This document shows, in pieces, positions 1 to 8,292 of a stretch of 20,114 bases of DNA. Both the position numbers and the translations under genes were made by a program. The stretch's first letter is position 1. Each line of letters opens with the position of its first letter. Location: the NCBI GenBank assembly GCA_043727235.1, contig JAYSYX010000385.1, positions 1 through 20,114 of the forward strand. Direction: 5' to 3'. The notes under the pieces are model-generated. The model ran no database searches and was not told the DNA's origin. It saw nothing but the letters and a program-made list of their open reading frames with translations. The stretch is from UBA7236 sp043727235. Lineage in GTDB: Bacteria; Bacteroidota; Bacteroidia; Chitinophagales; BACL12.

Positions 1-76
1 TAATTCTTGTTAAATATATCTCTTATAAAATATCAATCAACCATTAAAACAATTTTTCATAAAATGCCCTTTTTAA

Positions 77-472
77 ATGAAAACTAAAACCATAAAACAG
101 AAAGTAAGTTTTAACGTTCTGCCCGAAATCATTTACGACTTGCTCATGCAGGAAAAAAAACATGCTTCATTTACAAGGGCTGCAGCAAAAATTTCAAATC
201 GTGTGGGAGGAAAATTTTCTGTTTGGGATGATTACATCAGTGGAAAGACCATTGAATTGGAAAAAGGTAAAAAGATAGTTCAGGAATGGTGGTGTACTGA
301 CTTGCCGGAGGGTCATTTTACAACAGTTACATTTTCTCTTTCCATAACAAAAAACAACACCACTCAATTGCAATTTACACAAAGCAATATTCCTCATGAT
401 CAATATGAAGCGCTTTCAAAGGGTTGGAAGGATTTTTATTGGGATCCGATAAAACAATATTTGGAGGAGTAA
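77..472 (+). CDS. SRPBCC/AHSA1-like domain protein
   Basis: 131-residue soluble protein with no signal peptide or membrane segment. The order of elements fits the START/SRPBCC fold of the AHSA1 (activator of Hsp90 ATPase homologue) family: an N-terminal strand (KQKVSFNV), an early helix (PEIIYDLLM), then GGKFSVWDDYISGKTIEL, which matches the family's 'GG.f...dg.i.G...el' signature. The VQEWW strand, a strand ending in LQFTQSNIP, and a C-terminal amphipathic helix with the usual GWKDFYWDPIKQYL ending follow. The length is typical of a single domain. Such proteins bind hydrophobic ligands or partner proteins; no specific ligand can be inferred. The ATG at 77 sits after an A/T-rich leader with no clear Shine-Dalgarno sequence, as is common in Bacteroidota. 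It appears monocistronic, with 146 bp before the next gene. Confidence 0.85.
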   Translation: MKTKTIKQKVSFNVLPEIIYDLLMQEKKHASFTRAAAKISNRVGGKFSVWDDYISGKTIELEKGKKIVQEWWCTDLPEGHFTTVTFSLSITKNNTTQLQFTQSNIPHDQYEALSKGWKDFYWDPIKQYLEE

Positions 473-589
473 ACAGGATAATGAGCAGGTTATCGTCATA
501 TTAACGCAATTAATTCCCAAAAAACATTTAAAAATTACCTTTTAGCCTGTTTGTTGATAGCATAAAAGTTACCCCCAGTAAAATTTACT

Positions 590-597
590 TACCTTTG
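590..597 (+). promoter_or_regulatory. candidate Bacteroidota -7 promoter box
   Basis: TACCTTTG matches the Bacteroidota -7 consensus TAnnTTTG. It lies 21 bp before the ATG at 619. A TTA at 569-571, 18 bp upstream, is a weak match to the -33 TTG. It would drive the T9SS substrate gene with a very short leader. Motif match only. Confidence 0.4.
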
Positions 598-618
598 AAC
601 TACAATAAATCATTTTAA

Positions 619-3237
619 ATGAAACTTAAAATTTTTACTCCTCTAACATTGTTGTTTTTATCCCTAGGTTTTCAGGTTAAGGCACAGTTAAACATTGAGT
701 TACTCGGTCATCTTGAATATGCTGATCAACTTTCCAACATTACCGGTTGGGCAAACGGAGCAGGTAAAGAATTTGCTATTGTGGGAACCTATGACGGTAC
801 TTCCATTGTAGACGTTACCGATCCAACTGATCCTAATGAAGTCCAGTTTGTTGACGGAAATAATAGTATCTGGCGCGAAGTGCGCACATGGAGCAATTAC
901 GCTTATGTTGTTACAGAAGCAGGTGGTGGTTTGTTGTGTATCGATCTTTCCGGACTTCCTTTTACGATAGATTTTAATTATACTGATTGTGGTGTAGGCC
1001 TGGAAACTGGCCATACCGTAATGGCAGACGAAAATGGTGTTGTACACGTTTTCGGATCCAATCTCGGAAACGGTGGCGATCATATGTTCGATGCAACAGG
1101 TGATCCTATGAATCCTACCTATCTTGGAGAAGTAGATGATTGGTATATACATGATGCCTTTGTAAGAGGAGATACTCTTTGGGCAGGAAATATTTATGAG
1201 GGACAGTTCTCTGTTTGGGATATTACAGACAAAACCTCTCCTGAGTTAATGGCTACTCAAACCACACCTTTCGAATTTACGCATAACGTATGGCTAAGTG
1301 ATGATAACAAATATCTTTTTTCAACCGACGAAGTTACAAATGCTCCAGTTGCATCTTTTAATGTTTCCGATCTGACAGATATTCAGGAACTCGGCCAATT
1401 CAGAGCAAATCCGGGAACAAATTCAATTCCTCACAATACAATGGTGGTTGGTGATTTTTTGGTTACTGCCTATTATCGCGATGGTGTTGTAATAACTGAT
1501 GTTCACTATCCTGACAACATGATAAAAACCGGGTTTTATGATACTTCACCACTTTCCGGCGACGGATTTAACGGTTGTTGGGGTTCATGGCCTTATCTTC
1601 CTTCCGGAAATATTGTTGCGGCCGACATGGAAGAAGGTTTATTCGTGCTTGGACCAACCTATGTTGCTGCTTGTTATCTTGAAGGTTTAGTAACCGATAT
1701 TGAAACAGGTGCACCGATATTTGGAGCTGAAGTAAGTTTCACAGCAGTTGGGGTTGTTGATGCAAATACGGACATTTCAGGAAATTATCATACAGGAATA
1801 TTTGAACCGGGATTATATGATATCACTTTCACAAAGATCGGTTATGCTGAACTCACCATTCCATCAGTTAGTTTGGAAAGTGGTGTAATTACCATAGTGA
1901 ACGCAGAACTCGATCCATTGGCAACTTTTACAATAAGTGGTCAAATTATAGATGCTGTTTCGGGTCTTGGAATTGCAAATGCGGATGTGTTATTCAAAAA
2001 TGCTACATACACATTTCAAACGGTAACTGATGGTTTAGGAAATTATACCCTTACTTCCGTTTATGAAGATAATTATACTTTTTATGCAGGACATTGGGGA
2101 CATATAACCAATGCCATGGACCTCGATGTTTTACCCGGTGGAGTGTATTCTATAATGTTGGATCGCGGTATTTATGACGATTTCATATTCCAGAATGACT
2201 GGACCGTTTCCGGAACTTCAGATGCGGGAGTTTGGGAAAAGGATGAACCATTTGGAACTGATTCAGGGCCTTTTCTATCAAATCCGGAACTTGACGAAAC
2301 GGGCGATTTTGGTGATGAGGCATATATTACCGGAAATTCAGAATTTGGTGGAGCTGGAGAAGATGATGTGGATAATGGAACTGCCGTATTAACCTCTCCG
2401 GAAATGGACCTGAGTACCTACCTTAATCCTAAACTTACTTACTCACGTTGGTTTTATAACGGGGGTGGTGCCGGAACTCCAAACGATACCTTAAGAGTTT
2501 TTATTAATAATGGAATTGACGATGTATTAGTAGATGCCATCAACGGAACTTCAACTGAAATGAGTGAATGGGTTACTGTTGAGATACAAATGGCAGATTA
2601 TATAGATATAACTTCTGATATGACTGTTCGCTTCAGAACTGCAGACCAATCAGCTACCGGCCATTTAGTGGAAGCAGGGGTTGATCTGTTCTTTATTGTA
2701 GATGATGTTACCTCAGCACCTACAGCTGAATTTAGTTCTGATGTGGTGTCAGGATGTGCGCCTCTCACCGTGGTATTTGATGATAATTCGGCCAGCGCAA
2801 GTTCATGGTCATGGACCTTTGATGGCGGAACACCTGCTTCATCAACTGAACAAAACCCAACAGTGTTATACTCAACTCCCGGAACGTATGCAGTAACACT
2901 TGTGGCTACAAATATCTTAGGTTCTGATGAATCGGAGGTTGCCAATTATGTAACAGTGGAATTGTGTAATGCTATTGAAGATGAAATTATCAGTGATCTT
3001 ATCAGTGTGTTTCCAAATCCTTTCATTAACGCTGCTACAATTTCCGTTAATGGAATTTCAGGTGCAGACATGCTTACAATTACCGATATAACAGGAAGAA
3101 TAATAGAATCTTTAGTGATTACAACTGATAATTTTAATCATAATTTCGGCGAAAATTTACCTGCCGGAGTTTATCATGTAAATCTTTTAAAACAACAAAA
3201 TATCATTGGTTCCCTTGAATTGATCAAGGCAGAATAA
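619..3237 (+). CDS. secreted multidomain T9SS substrate (choice-of-anchor B / LVIVD propeller, CarboxypepD_reg-like, PKD, Por sorting domain)
   Basis: 872 residues. The signal peptide spans about residues 1-22 and ends VKA before Q. Residues 25-345 form repeated propeller-like strands with phrases such as GTYDGTSIVDVTDPTDP and FSVWDITDKTSPE, typical of LVIVD / choice-of-anchor B proteins. Two carboxypeptidase-regulatory-like beta sandwiches follow (about 350-433 and 434-520). Next is a possible jelly-roll-like domain (about 523-698) with a WTVSGTSDAGVWE opening, then a PKD domain (about 700-781; SWSWTFDGGTP, TPGTYAVTLVA). The last ~78 residues are a type A T9SS sorting domain: VFPNPF, ITDITGRII and LPAGVYHVNLL. 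The protein is expected to cross the outer membrane by T9SS and be attached or released. No catalytic residues were recognised, so a binding or adhesive role is inferred. A -7 box precedes it and a strong terminator follows. Confidence 0.9.
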   Translation: MKLKIFTPLTLLFLSLGFQVKAQLNIELLGHLEYADQLSNITGWANGAGKEFAIVGTYDGTSIVDVTDPTDPNEVQFVDGNNSIWREVRTWSNYAYVVTEAGGGLLCIDLSGLPFTIDFNYTDCGVGLETGHTVMADENGVVHVFGSNLGNGGDHMFDATGDPMNPTYLGEVDDWYIHDAFVRGDTLWAGNIYEGQFSVWDITDKTSPELMATQTTPFEFTHNVWLSDDNKYLFSTDEVTNAPVASFNVSDLTDIQELGQFRANPGTNSIPHNTMVVGDFLVTAYYRDGVVITDVHYPDNMIKTGFYDTSPLSGDGFNGCWGSWPYLPSGNIVAADMEEGLFVLGPTYVAACYLEGLVTDIETGAPIFGAEVSFTAVGVVDANTDISGNYHTGIFEPGLYDITFTKIGYAELTIPSVSLESGVITIVNAELDPLATFTISGQIIDAVSGLGIANADVLFKNATYTFQTVTDGLGNYTLTSVYEDNYTFYAGHWGHITNAMDLDVLPGGVYSIMLDRGIYDDFIFQNDWTVSGTSDAGVWEKDEPFGTDSGPFLSNPELDETGDFGDEAYITGNSEFGGAGEDDVDNGTAVLTSPEMDLSTYLNPKLTYSRWFYNGGGAGTPNDTLRVFINNGIDDVLVDAINGTSTEMSEWVTVEIQMADYIDITSDMTVRFRTADQSATGHLVEAGVDLFFIVDDVTSAPTAEFSSDVVSGCAPLTVVFDDNSASASSWSWTFDGGTPASSTEQNPTVLYSTPGTYAVTLVATNILGSDESEVANYVTVELCNAIEDEIISDLISVFPNPFINAATISVNGISGADMLTITDITGRIIESLVITTDNFNHNFGENLPAGVYHVNLLKQQNIIGSLELIKAE

Positions 3238-3254
3238 ATTTAATTTAAATAAAT

Positions 3255-3290
3255 AAAAATGCCACCCGATAGCGGTGGCATTTTTATTTT
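3255..3290 (+). terminator. intrinsic terminator after the 872-aa T9SS substrate
   Basis: A perfect 12-bp stem pairs 3255-3266 (AAAAATGCCACC) with 3274-3285 (GGTGGCATTTTT) around a 7-nt loop. The T-rich tail runs to 3290. It starts 18 bp after the stop at 3237. The A-run on the 5' side means it could also act on the minus strand, but no minus gene ends here. Confidence 0.9.
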
Positions 3291-3331
3291 TAAGAATTAT
3301 GGAATTGAAAGGATGATATGTCAAATTCCTT

Positions 3332-3364
3332 ATTTTGCCCATTATTTTGGGTTTTAGGCAAAAT
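3332..3364. other. inverted repeat in the leader region upstream of secDF
   Basis: ATTTTGCC (3332-3339) is perfectly complementary to GGCAAAAT (3357-3364), separated by 17 nt. It lies upstream of the candidate secDF -7 box, so it would be an operator-like site or a chance palindrome rather than part of the secDF mRNA. No known regulator site was recognised. Confidence 0.3.
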
Positions 3365-3422
3365 GCAGAGCTATTATTCGGTAAAAAGGGCAACAAATCT
3401 TCGAAACTTCAATCCTTCCACC

Positions 3423-3430
3423 TATATTTG
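3423..3430 (+). promoter_or_regulatory. candidate -7 promoter box for secDF
   Basis: TATATTTG is an exact TAnnTTTG match, 59 bp before the secDF start, giving a leader of about 50 nt. The -33 region holds TTC at about 3400-3402, only a partial match. It lies downstream of the preceding terminator, so secDF would be transcribed independently. Confidence 0.5.
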
Positions 3431-3489
3431 CACCTCTTTTAAAAAAGGTTCATAACATTATTAAAATCAAACACTAACACAAAATCTAT

Positions 3490-6400
3490 ATGCAGGCAAA
3501 AGGTCTCATTCAGTTCTTTTTTGGAGTATTAGTGCTGGTATCTATTTACCAGTTATCATTTACTTGGGTAGCAAACCTAGAGGGTAAAAAAGCTGAAAAC
3601 TATGCAGAGCAAGGCATAGATCCAACTTTAACCGGAGAAGCCCGTCAATTGGCGATCTCTGACAAAAAGAGCGAATATTTTTCGCAAAATTCCGATAAAA
3701 CGGTTTATAATATTGGTATAGCCAAATACAATTATGACGATGTAAAAAAGCGATCACTCAATTTAGGTCTTGATCTGCAAGGCGGTTTGAGTGTTGTTTT
3801 AGAAGTATCCAAATATGATCTCATTAAACAGCTTGCATCAGATCCTAAAAATACCAAATTTTTGCAGGCATTAGATGCAGCAAGAGTTTCAGATGCACAA
3901 GGAGAAGGAGATCTTATCGATCTTTTTGCTGAAAACTATTTAAAAGCGGATCCTAATGCACAATTGGTAGCATTATTCAGTAACAGCTCGAATGCAGACG
4001 ATTTAGCCCGTACTTCTACTAATTCAGAAGTATTAATATGGTTGCACAATGCCGCCGACGAGGGTGTTGAATCGACCTATACAAAATTACAGGAACGTAT
4101 CAACCGATTCGGAGTTTCACAACCATACGTAACACTGCAGAAAAGCACAGGTAGAATAATGGTGGAATTGCCAGGTATTGACAATCCTAAACGCGCAAGA
4201 GAACTTTTGCAATCTACAGCAAACCTAGAGTTTTGGCGTGTATGGACATATGGTGAAATCGGCGGTAATATAAATCAAGCAAACAATATTTTAATGGCTA
4301 TCGATGGAGGAACGGATACTGTTGCGGTTACCACTCCTGCTATTGATTCACCTATAGTTGCGGTTGTTGATCCGATTATTGACAGTCCCGGAATTGCATC
4401 AGATGATTCTTTAATTGTTGATGATCCTGACGACGAAGCCTCGGAAGAAACTGGCGGACCGTTAGTGGATATTCTTACGCTAGCTCAAGATGCAGGATCT
4501 CCAATAATAGGGACAGTTTTAGAATCTGATACCCTTCAGTTAATGAAATATCTTAAATCTGATGAATTACTTTCGCTATTTCCACAGAATATCATTTTCA
4601 TGTTTTCGGCAAAAGCAAATGAAACAACAAAGGCTTTTGATTTATATGCGATAAAATCTGATGAGGATACTAATGAACCACTATTAGATGGTGCTGCTGT
4701 AAAAAATGCCCAACCTGATAGAGATCCCATGAGCGGAAAGATTGAGATCAGTATGACAATGAAACCAGATGGCGGAAGAAAGTGGGGTGAAATCACTACA
4801 AATAATCTTGGTCGTCCTATTGCTATCACGCTGGATAATAAAGTTTATTCAGCTCCAGTAGTTCAAACAGCAATTACTGGTGGTCGTTCTTCTATTAGCG
4901 GTGATTTTACAACGGAGGAAGCAATTGACTTCGCAAATATTCTTGAAGTGGGTAAATTACCCGTACCTTCCAGAATTGTTCAGGAAGATATTGTAGGCCC
5001 ATCATTAGGTGCTGAATCTATACGCGACGGAGTTATTTCAATGATTGTAGGTTTAGTGCTTGTTATCATTTTTATGGGTATTTATTATGCCCGTGCCGGA
5101 CTTATTGCTGACCTTGCCTTGTTTGCCAATATATTCTTCATTTTCGGTGTACTTGCTTCAATAGGTGCAACACTAACACTTCCCGGTATTGCAGGATTGG
5201 TGTTAACAATGGGTATGGCAGTAGATGCTAACGTAATCATTTATGAACGAGTTAGAGAGGAGTTAGCAAAAGGGAAAAGCATGGTAAAAGCTATTGCCGA
5301 CGGTTATTCCAATTCATATTCAGCAATTATCGATAGTCACGTTACCACCTTTATAATCGGAATAATTCTGAACGAATTTGGTTCAGGTCCTATTAAAGGA
5401 TTTGCTATCGTTTTGATGATAGGTATCGTATTCTCTTTATTCACTTCCATATTCATCAGTCGCTTAACACTTGACTGGATGGCGAAAACAAATAGAAAGA
5501 TCACTTATTTTACAAATTTCACCAAAGGGGCATTTAAAAACATCAACCTTAAATTCATGCAGAACAGAAAATACGGATATATCTTTTCCGGTGTTCTGAC
5601 ACTTATTAGTATAGTAGTTATTGCAATTTCCGGATTTAATTATGGTGTTGAATTTACAGGTGGAAGGTCCTACACTGTGAAATTTGAAAATGCAATTGAT
5701 GCCGAAACCGTACGTAATCAACTGGCTGAAACATTTGATCCTGCCGTACAGGTAAAAACCTTTAGTACTGTTGAGAAATTAAAGATTACAACTACCTACA
5801 TGATAGGAAGTGCTGATCCAATGGCCGACAGTATTGCAGCACATGCACTGTACGATAATATAAAATCCTTTTACAGTGGCAATGTAGACTTTAAAACATG
5901 GGATTCTACCTATAAGGAAAGTCAGATGAAAGTCGAACCTACCATGGCTGATGATATAAAAGACAAGGCTGTTTGGGCAATTATAATTTCCCTGATAGCC
6001 ACATTCCTATATATCCTCTTGCGTTTCCGAAGATGGCAATTTGGTGCCGGTGCGGTAATATCGCTTATGCATGATGCATTTATGACTTTGGCAATGTTTT
6101 CCTTACTGAAAAACATCATGCCTTTTACTCTTCAGATCGATGAAACATTTATTGCCGCAATTCTAACTATAATCGGTTATTCAATCATGGATACAGTGGT
6201 GGTTTATGACAGGATCAGAGAATTTTTACGCGAATCCAAAGCAGGAACTATGGTAGAGGTTTTCAACATGGCTATTAATCAGACCCTTAGCCGAACTGTT
6301 GTTACATCCGGAGTTACCATTCTTTCTATTCTTGCAATCCTATTCTTTGGATCAGATAATATTCAGGGATTCGCTTTTGCAATGGTAATTGGTATTGGTT

Positions 6401-6501
6401 TTGGAACATATTCATCCGTATTTATTGCATCTGCAATTGCAGTCGACCTTTATAAAAAAGAACATCACCACAAGAATGCGGAAGAGGTGATGAATAAATA
6501 A
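3490..6501 (+). CDS. secDF: protein translocase subunit SecDF (fused)
   Basis: 1003-residue fusion of SecD and SecF, the proton-driven inner-membrane partner of SecYEG that pulls exported proteins into the periplasm. TM1 is about residues 6-26. The SecD start motif LGLDLQGG is at 92-99, the P1 domain follows (FGVSQPYVTLQ, ELPGIDNP), and TMs 2-6 lie at about 514-664 with MGMAVDANVIIYERVREE at 574-591. The SecF half begins near 690, with FNYGVEFTGGRS at 716-726 and its membrane domain at about 827-986. D579, D901 and R935 occupy the positions of the conserved charged residues for proton transport (D340, D637, R671 in Thermus SecDF; the 34-residue D-R spacing is identical). An Asp/Pro-rich low-complexity insert lies at about 274-325 of the periplasmic head. 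The SecF motif reads GYSIMDT where GYSxNDT is usual. The histidine/charged C-terminal tail is cytoplasmic. Confidence 0.97.
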   Translation: MQAKGLIQFFFGVLVLVSIYQLSFTWVANLEGKKAENYAEQGIDPTLTGEARQLAISDKKSEYFSQNSDKTVYNIGIAKYNYDDVKKRSLNLGLDLQGGLSVVLEVSKYDLIKQLASDPKNTKFLQALDAARVSDAQGEGDLIDLFAENYLKADPNAQLVALFSNSSNADDLARTSTNSEVLIWLHNAADEGVESTYTKLQERINRFGVSQPYVTLQKSTGRIMVELPGIDNPKRARELLQSTANLEFWRVWTYGEIGGNINQANNILMAIDGGTDTVAVTTPAIDSPIVAVVDPIIDSPGIASDDSLIVDDPDDEASEETGGPLVDILTLAQDAGSPIIGTVLESDTLQLMKYLKSDELLSLFPQNIIFMFSAKANETTKAFDLYAIKSDEDTNEPLLDGAAVKNAQPDRDPMSGKIEISMTMKPDGGRKWGEITTNNLGRPIAITLDNKVYSAPVVQTAITGGRSSISGDFTTEEAIDFANILEVGKLPVPSRIVQEDIVGPSLGAESIRDGVISMIVGLVLVIIFMGIYYARAGLIADLALFANIFFIFGVLASIGATLTLPGIAGLVLTMGMAVDANVIIYERVREELAKGKSMVKAIADGYSNSYSAIIDSHVTTFIIGIILNEFGSGPIKGFAIVLMIGIVFSLFTSIFISRLTLDWMAKTNRKITYFTNFTKGAFKNINLKFMQNRKYGYIFSGVLTLISIVVIAISGFNYGVEFTGGRSYTVKFENAIDAETVRNQLAETFDPAVQVKTFSTVEKLKITTTYMIGSADPMADSIAAHALYDNIKSFYSGNVDFKTWDSTYKESQMKVEPTMADDIKDKAVWAIIISLIATFLYILLRFRRWQFGAGAVISLMHDAFMTLAMFSLLKNIMPFTLQIDETFIAAILTIIGYSIMDTVVVYDRIREFLRESKAGTMVEVFNMAINQTLSRTVVTSGVTILSILAILFFGSDNIQGFAFAMVIGIGFGTYSSVFIASAIAVDLYKKEHHHKNAEEVMNK

Positions 6502-6799
6502 GATTTGAAGGGAGTAATTGAAGATTCGAAGGGAGAAGGAAGAAGATTCGAAGGATAAGGTTCTAAGGAAAAAAAAGGAAGGAAGTTGGGTAAGGTTTAA
6601 AAAAGGATCTTACTACACTTTCTTCCTTTTTTCTTTGGAGGTAAAAGCAGGAGGAAGGAGTCCTCTTTCGCTAAAGTTATGGAGGACAAGTTTAAATTTC
6701 TTGCGAAATTTTTTGGATTTTGCCATTAATGGGACCCTCGCTTAGAGCGAGAGCCTTACTCACTCAGAGTTTTAGAAATTGCAAAATTCCACCGTTTGT
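6502..6799. other. intergenic region with short repeats, no supported gene
   Basis: This gap separates convergent genes. It holds a purine-rich stretch with the 13-mer GAAGATTCGAAGG at 6520-6532 and 6542-6554. An inverted repeat pairs GTCCTC (6660-6665) with GAGGAC (6682-6687). A 7-bp hairpin (AAATTTC 6694-6700 / GAAATTT 6705-6711) runs into a short T-run and could be a weak secDF terminator. It also contains the hairpin element listed separately at 6734-6764. An open frame of 75 codons at 6518-6745 looks like chance translation of this sequence. Confidence 0.6.
6734..6764. repeat. single copy related to the 11-kb hairpin repeat family
   Basis: CTCGCT (6737-6742) and AGCGAG (6746-6751) pair around a 3-nt loop. 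GACCC precedes and AGCCTTACTCACTC follows. The same inner stem and flanking words recur in the tandem array at 11347-11706, and the closest match is the segment around 11553-11580. It is therefore a dispersed element rather than one locus. Confidence 0.7.
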
Positions 6800-6862
6800 G
6801 TCCTATTTCCTATCTCCTACGTCCTATTTCCTATGTCCTATGTCCTATTTCCTATGTCCTAT
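6800..6862. repeat. heptanucleotide tandem array (NTCCTAT x9)
   Basis: Nine consecutive 7-bp units. Seven are GTCCTAT or TTCCTAT with no other change beyond the first base, one is CTCCTAC, and the phase is unbroken. The last unit supplies the CTA (6859-6861) that is the TAG stop of the minus-strand gene 6859-8133. Read on that strand, the unit ATAGGAC puts a TAG in every frame. The plus strand has no stop in any frame. Confidence 0.9.
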
Positions 6863-8133
6863 TTAATCACTATAAATTGTTTCGATAATAACCCATCGTA
6901 GGTATATAAAATAAGATGATAATTCCCTGGAGGTAAATTTATATTTTCATCAACCGAATATTTTCCGGGATATTGCCATCCATGAAACATGCGTTTCAAA
7001 ATTTCTCCTTCACTATTAATTATTTCCAAATACATTCTGGTTTTAAAGGTAAGTTCGTATTCAAAATGAATATTCCGTGTTGCCGGATTTGGAGTAACCT
7101 CACTTAACCATTGACGATGCTGATACTCTGTTTGTATATTTGGAATACTAACATATTGAACAGTGGTATCTTCTAATTTATATATCATTGCAGAAGCAGC
7201 ATAGGATAAACCTGGTCTCACTTTAAAAAATCGATTAAAAGAAGTGTACACAGTAAATGTATCAACCAAACTCCAGGTATCTCCTGCATCCTCTGTTTTA
7301 TAAAGCTCATCATTACCACAAAAACCTATGGAGTCGTTAAAAAAACCTATCATTTGAGCATAACCAAAGGTTGGAATAATTTCTTTAAGAGCCCAGGTTT
7401 CTCCTCTGTCATAACTATATGCAAATCGCATAGATGCGGTGCCCATATTTTCCACAGACATCACCAAAGTATCTTTATTAACCTGAAATATTTTCCAGAA
7501 GGTATCAGTGTTTACCATTGATTTAAATACAGGCTCCCATGAATCTCCACCATCTGTTGTTTTTAATAATATTGCACCTTCAGCAGTTATCGCACTTAAA
7601 CCAGCGCAAAAGCCGGTATCAGGGGTTAAAAAATGTATATCAATAAGATATGTGGCAACATCATTCATATCCTTGTATTCCCATGTGATCCCTCTATCGA
7701 ATGATCTTAAAATAAAGGCGGGCTCCAACACATTTCCGCAGGCAAAAATAGTATTTGCATCAACCACATCCATTCCGCAAATGCCGATCACTGTGTCATG
7801 AAAAGCATCAATAATATTTGTCCAACTATCACCACCATCTTCAGTTCTGTAAATAGCATAATCAAGAGTTCCCGCAATACCTACATTAGAATCAAAAAAT
7901 TCAACACTTCTGAAATAATTAAAGGTCTCCATCTGCATATCCCAACTTATTCCCCCGTTTGTGGTTTTATAGATGTATCCATTGGCATTAACTCCCCAAC
8001 CTATGCTGTCGTTAATGAAATAAATATCATCATATCTCGCTCCGTAAGGTGCACCTGTGACAGAAACATTTAATTGGGCATTTCCAATTTGTGTAAAAAA
8101 AAACAGCGTAATGATCAGGTAATTAGTTCTCAT
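6859..8133 (-). CDS. Ycf48-like beta-propeller protein with T9SS sorting domain
   Basis: 424 residues. The signal peptide is about residues 1-19 (ending GNA before Q). Residues 20-330 repeat the Ycf48/BNR-like pattern in which a strand ends in 'TTNGGxSW' or 'TEDGGDSW': YKTTNGGISW, YRTEDGGDSW, KTTDGGDSW, YSYDRGETW, YKTEDAGDTW. This gives about six or seven propeller blades. Residues 343-424 are a type A T9SS sorting domain (VTPNPATRNIHFEYEL, IINSEGEIL, LPPGNYHLILYT). It is most likely a surface or secreted protein of unknown ligand; the plant-type Ycf48 assembly role should not be assumed. It is divergent from the PorE-like gene across 159 bp. The stop codon lies inside a heptad repeat array. 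Confidence 0.88.
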   Translation of the reverse strand: MRTNYLIITLFFFTQIGNAQLNVSVTGAPYGARYDDIYFINDSIGWGVNANGYIYKTTNGGISWDMQMETFNYFRSVEFFDSNVGIAGTLDYAIYRTEDGGDSWTNIIDAFHDTVIGICGMDVVDANTIFACGNVLEPAFILRSFDRGITWEYKDMNDVATYLIDIHFLTPDTGFCAGLSAITAEGAILLKTTDGGDSWEPVFKSMVNTDTFWKIFQVNKDTLVMSVENMGTASMRFAYSYDRGETWALKEIIPTFGYAQMIGFFNDSIGFCGNDELYKTEDAGDTWSLVDTFTVYTSFNRFFKVRPGLSYAASAMIYKLEDTTVQYVSIPNIQTEYQHRQWLSEVTPNPATRNIHFEYELTFKTRMYLEIINSEGEILKRMFHGWQYPGKYSVDENINLPPGNYHLILYTYDGLLSKQFIVIK

Positions 8134-8292
8134 GCGTATGATTTCGATACAAGTTAAGGGATGTTAAAATGGATATTCTAATATTTTAAAAAAATTGCAG
8201 GAAAATGAAAATCACAAGTCATTAACCGCTTTAATAAAATCAAGAACAATTTTTGCTGTTATATAATCTATCCCTCATCTTTACGTTTCTAT

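Noticed and set aside
700..1152. 150-codon minus-strand open frame inside the T9SS substrate gene
   Set aside because: Antisense shadow: the plus frame has a signal peptide, recognisable domains and a sorting domain, while the minus translation is Cys/Ile/His-rich without any motif.
6518..6745. 75-codon plus-strand open frame after secDF
   Set aside because: Purine-rich composition, Lys/Arg/Glu-rich translation without a recognisable domain. It runs over the hairpin element and ends within it, so it is better explained as chance translation of repeats.
8134..8292. Promoter boxes in the divergent gap between the Ycf48-like and PorE-like genes
   Set aside because: Only imperfect matches to TAnnTTTG (for example TACGTTTC at 8282-8289, too close to the start codon) and no paired -33 element.
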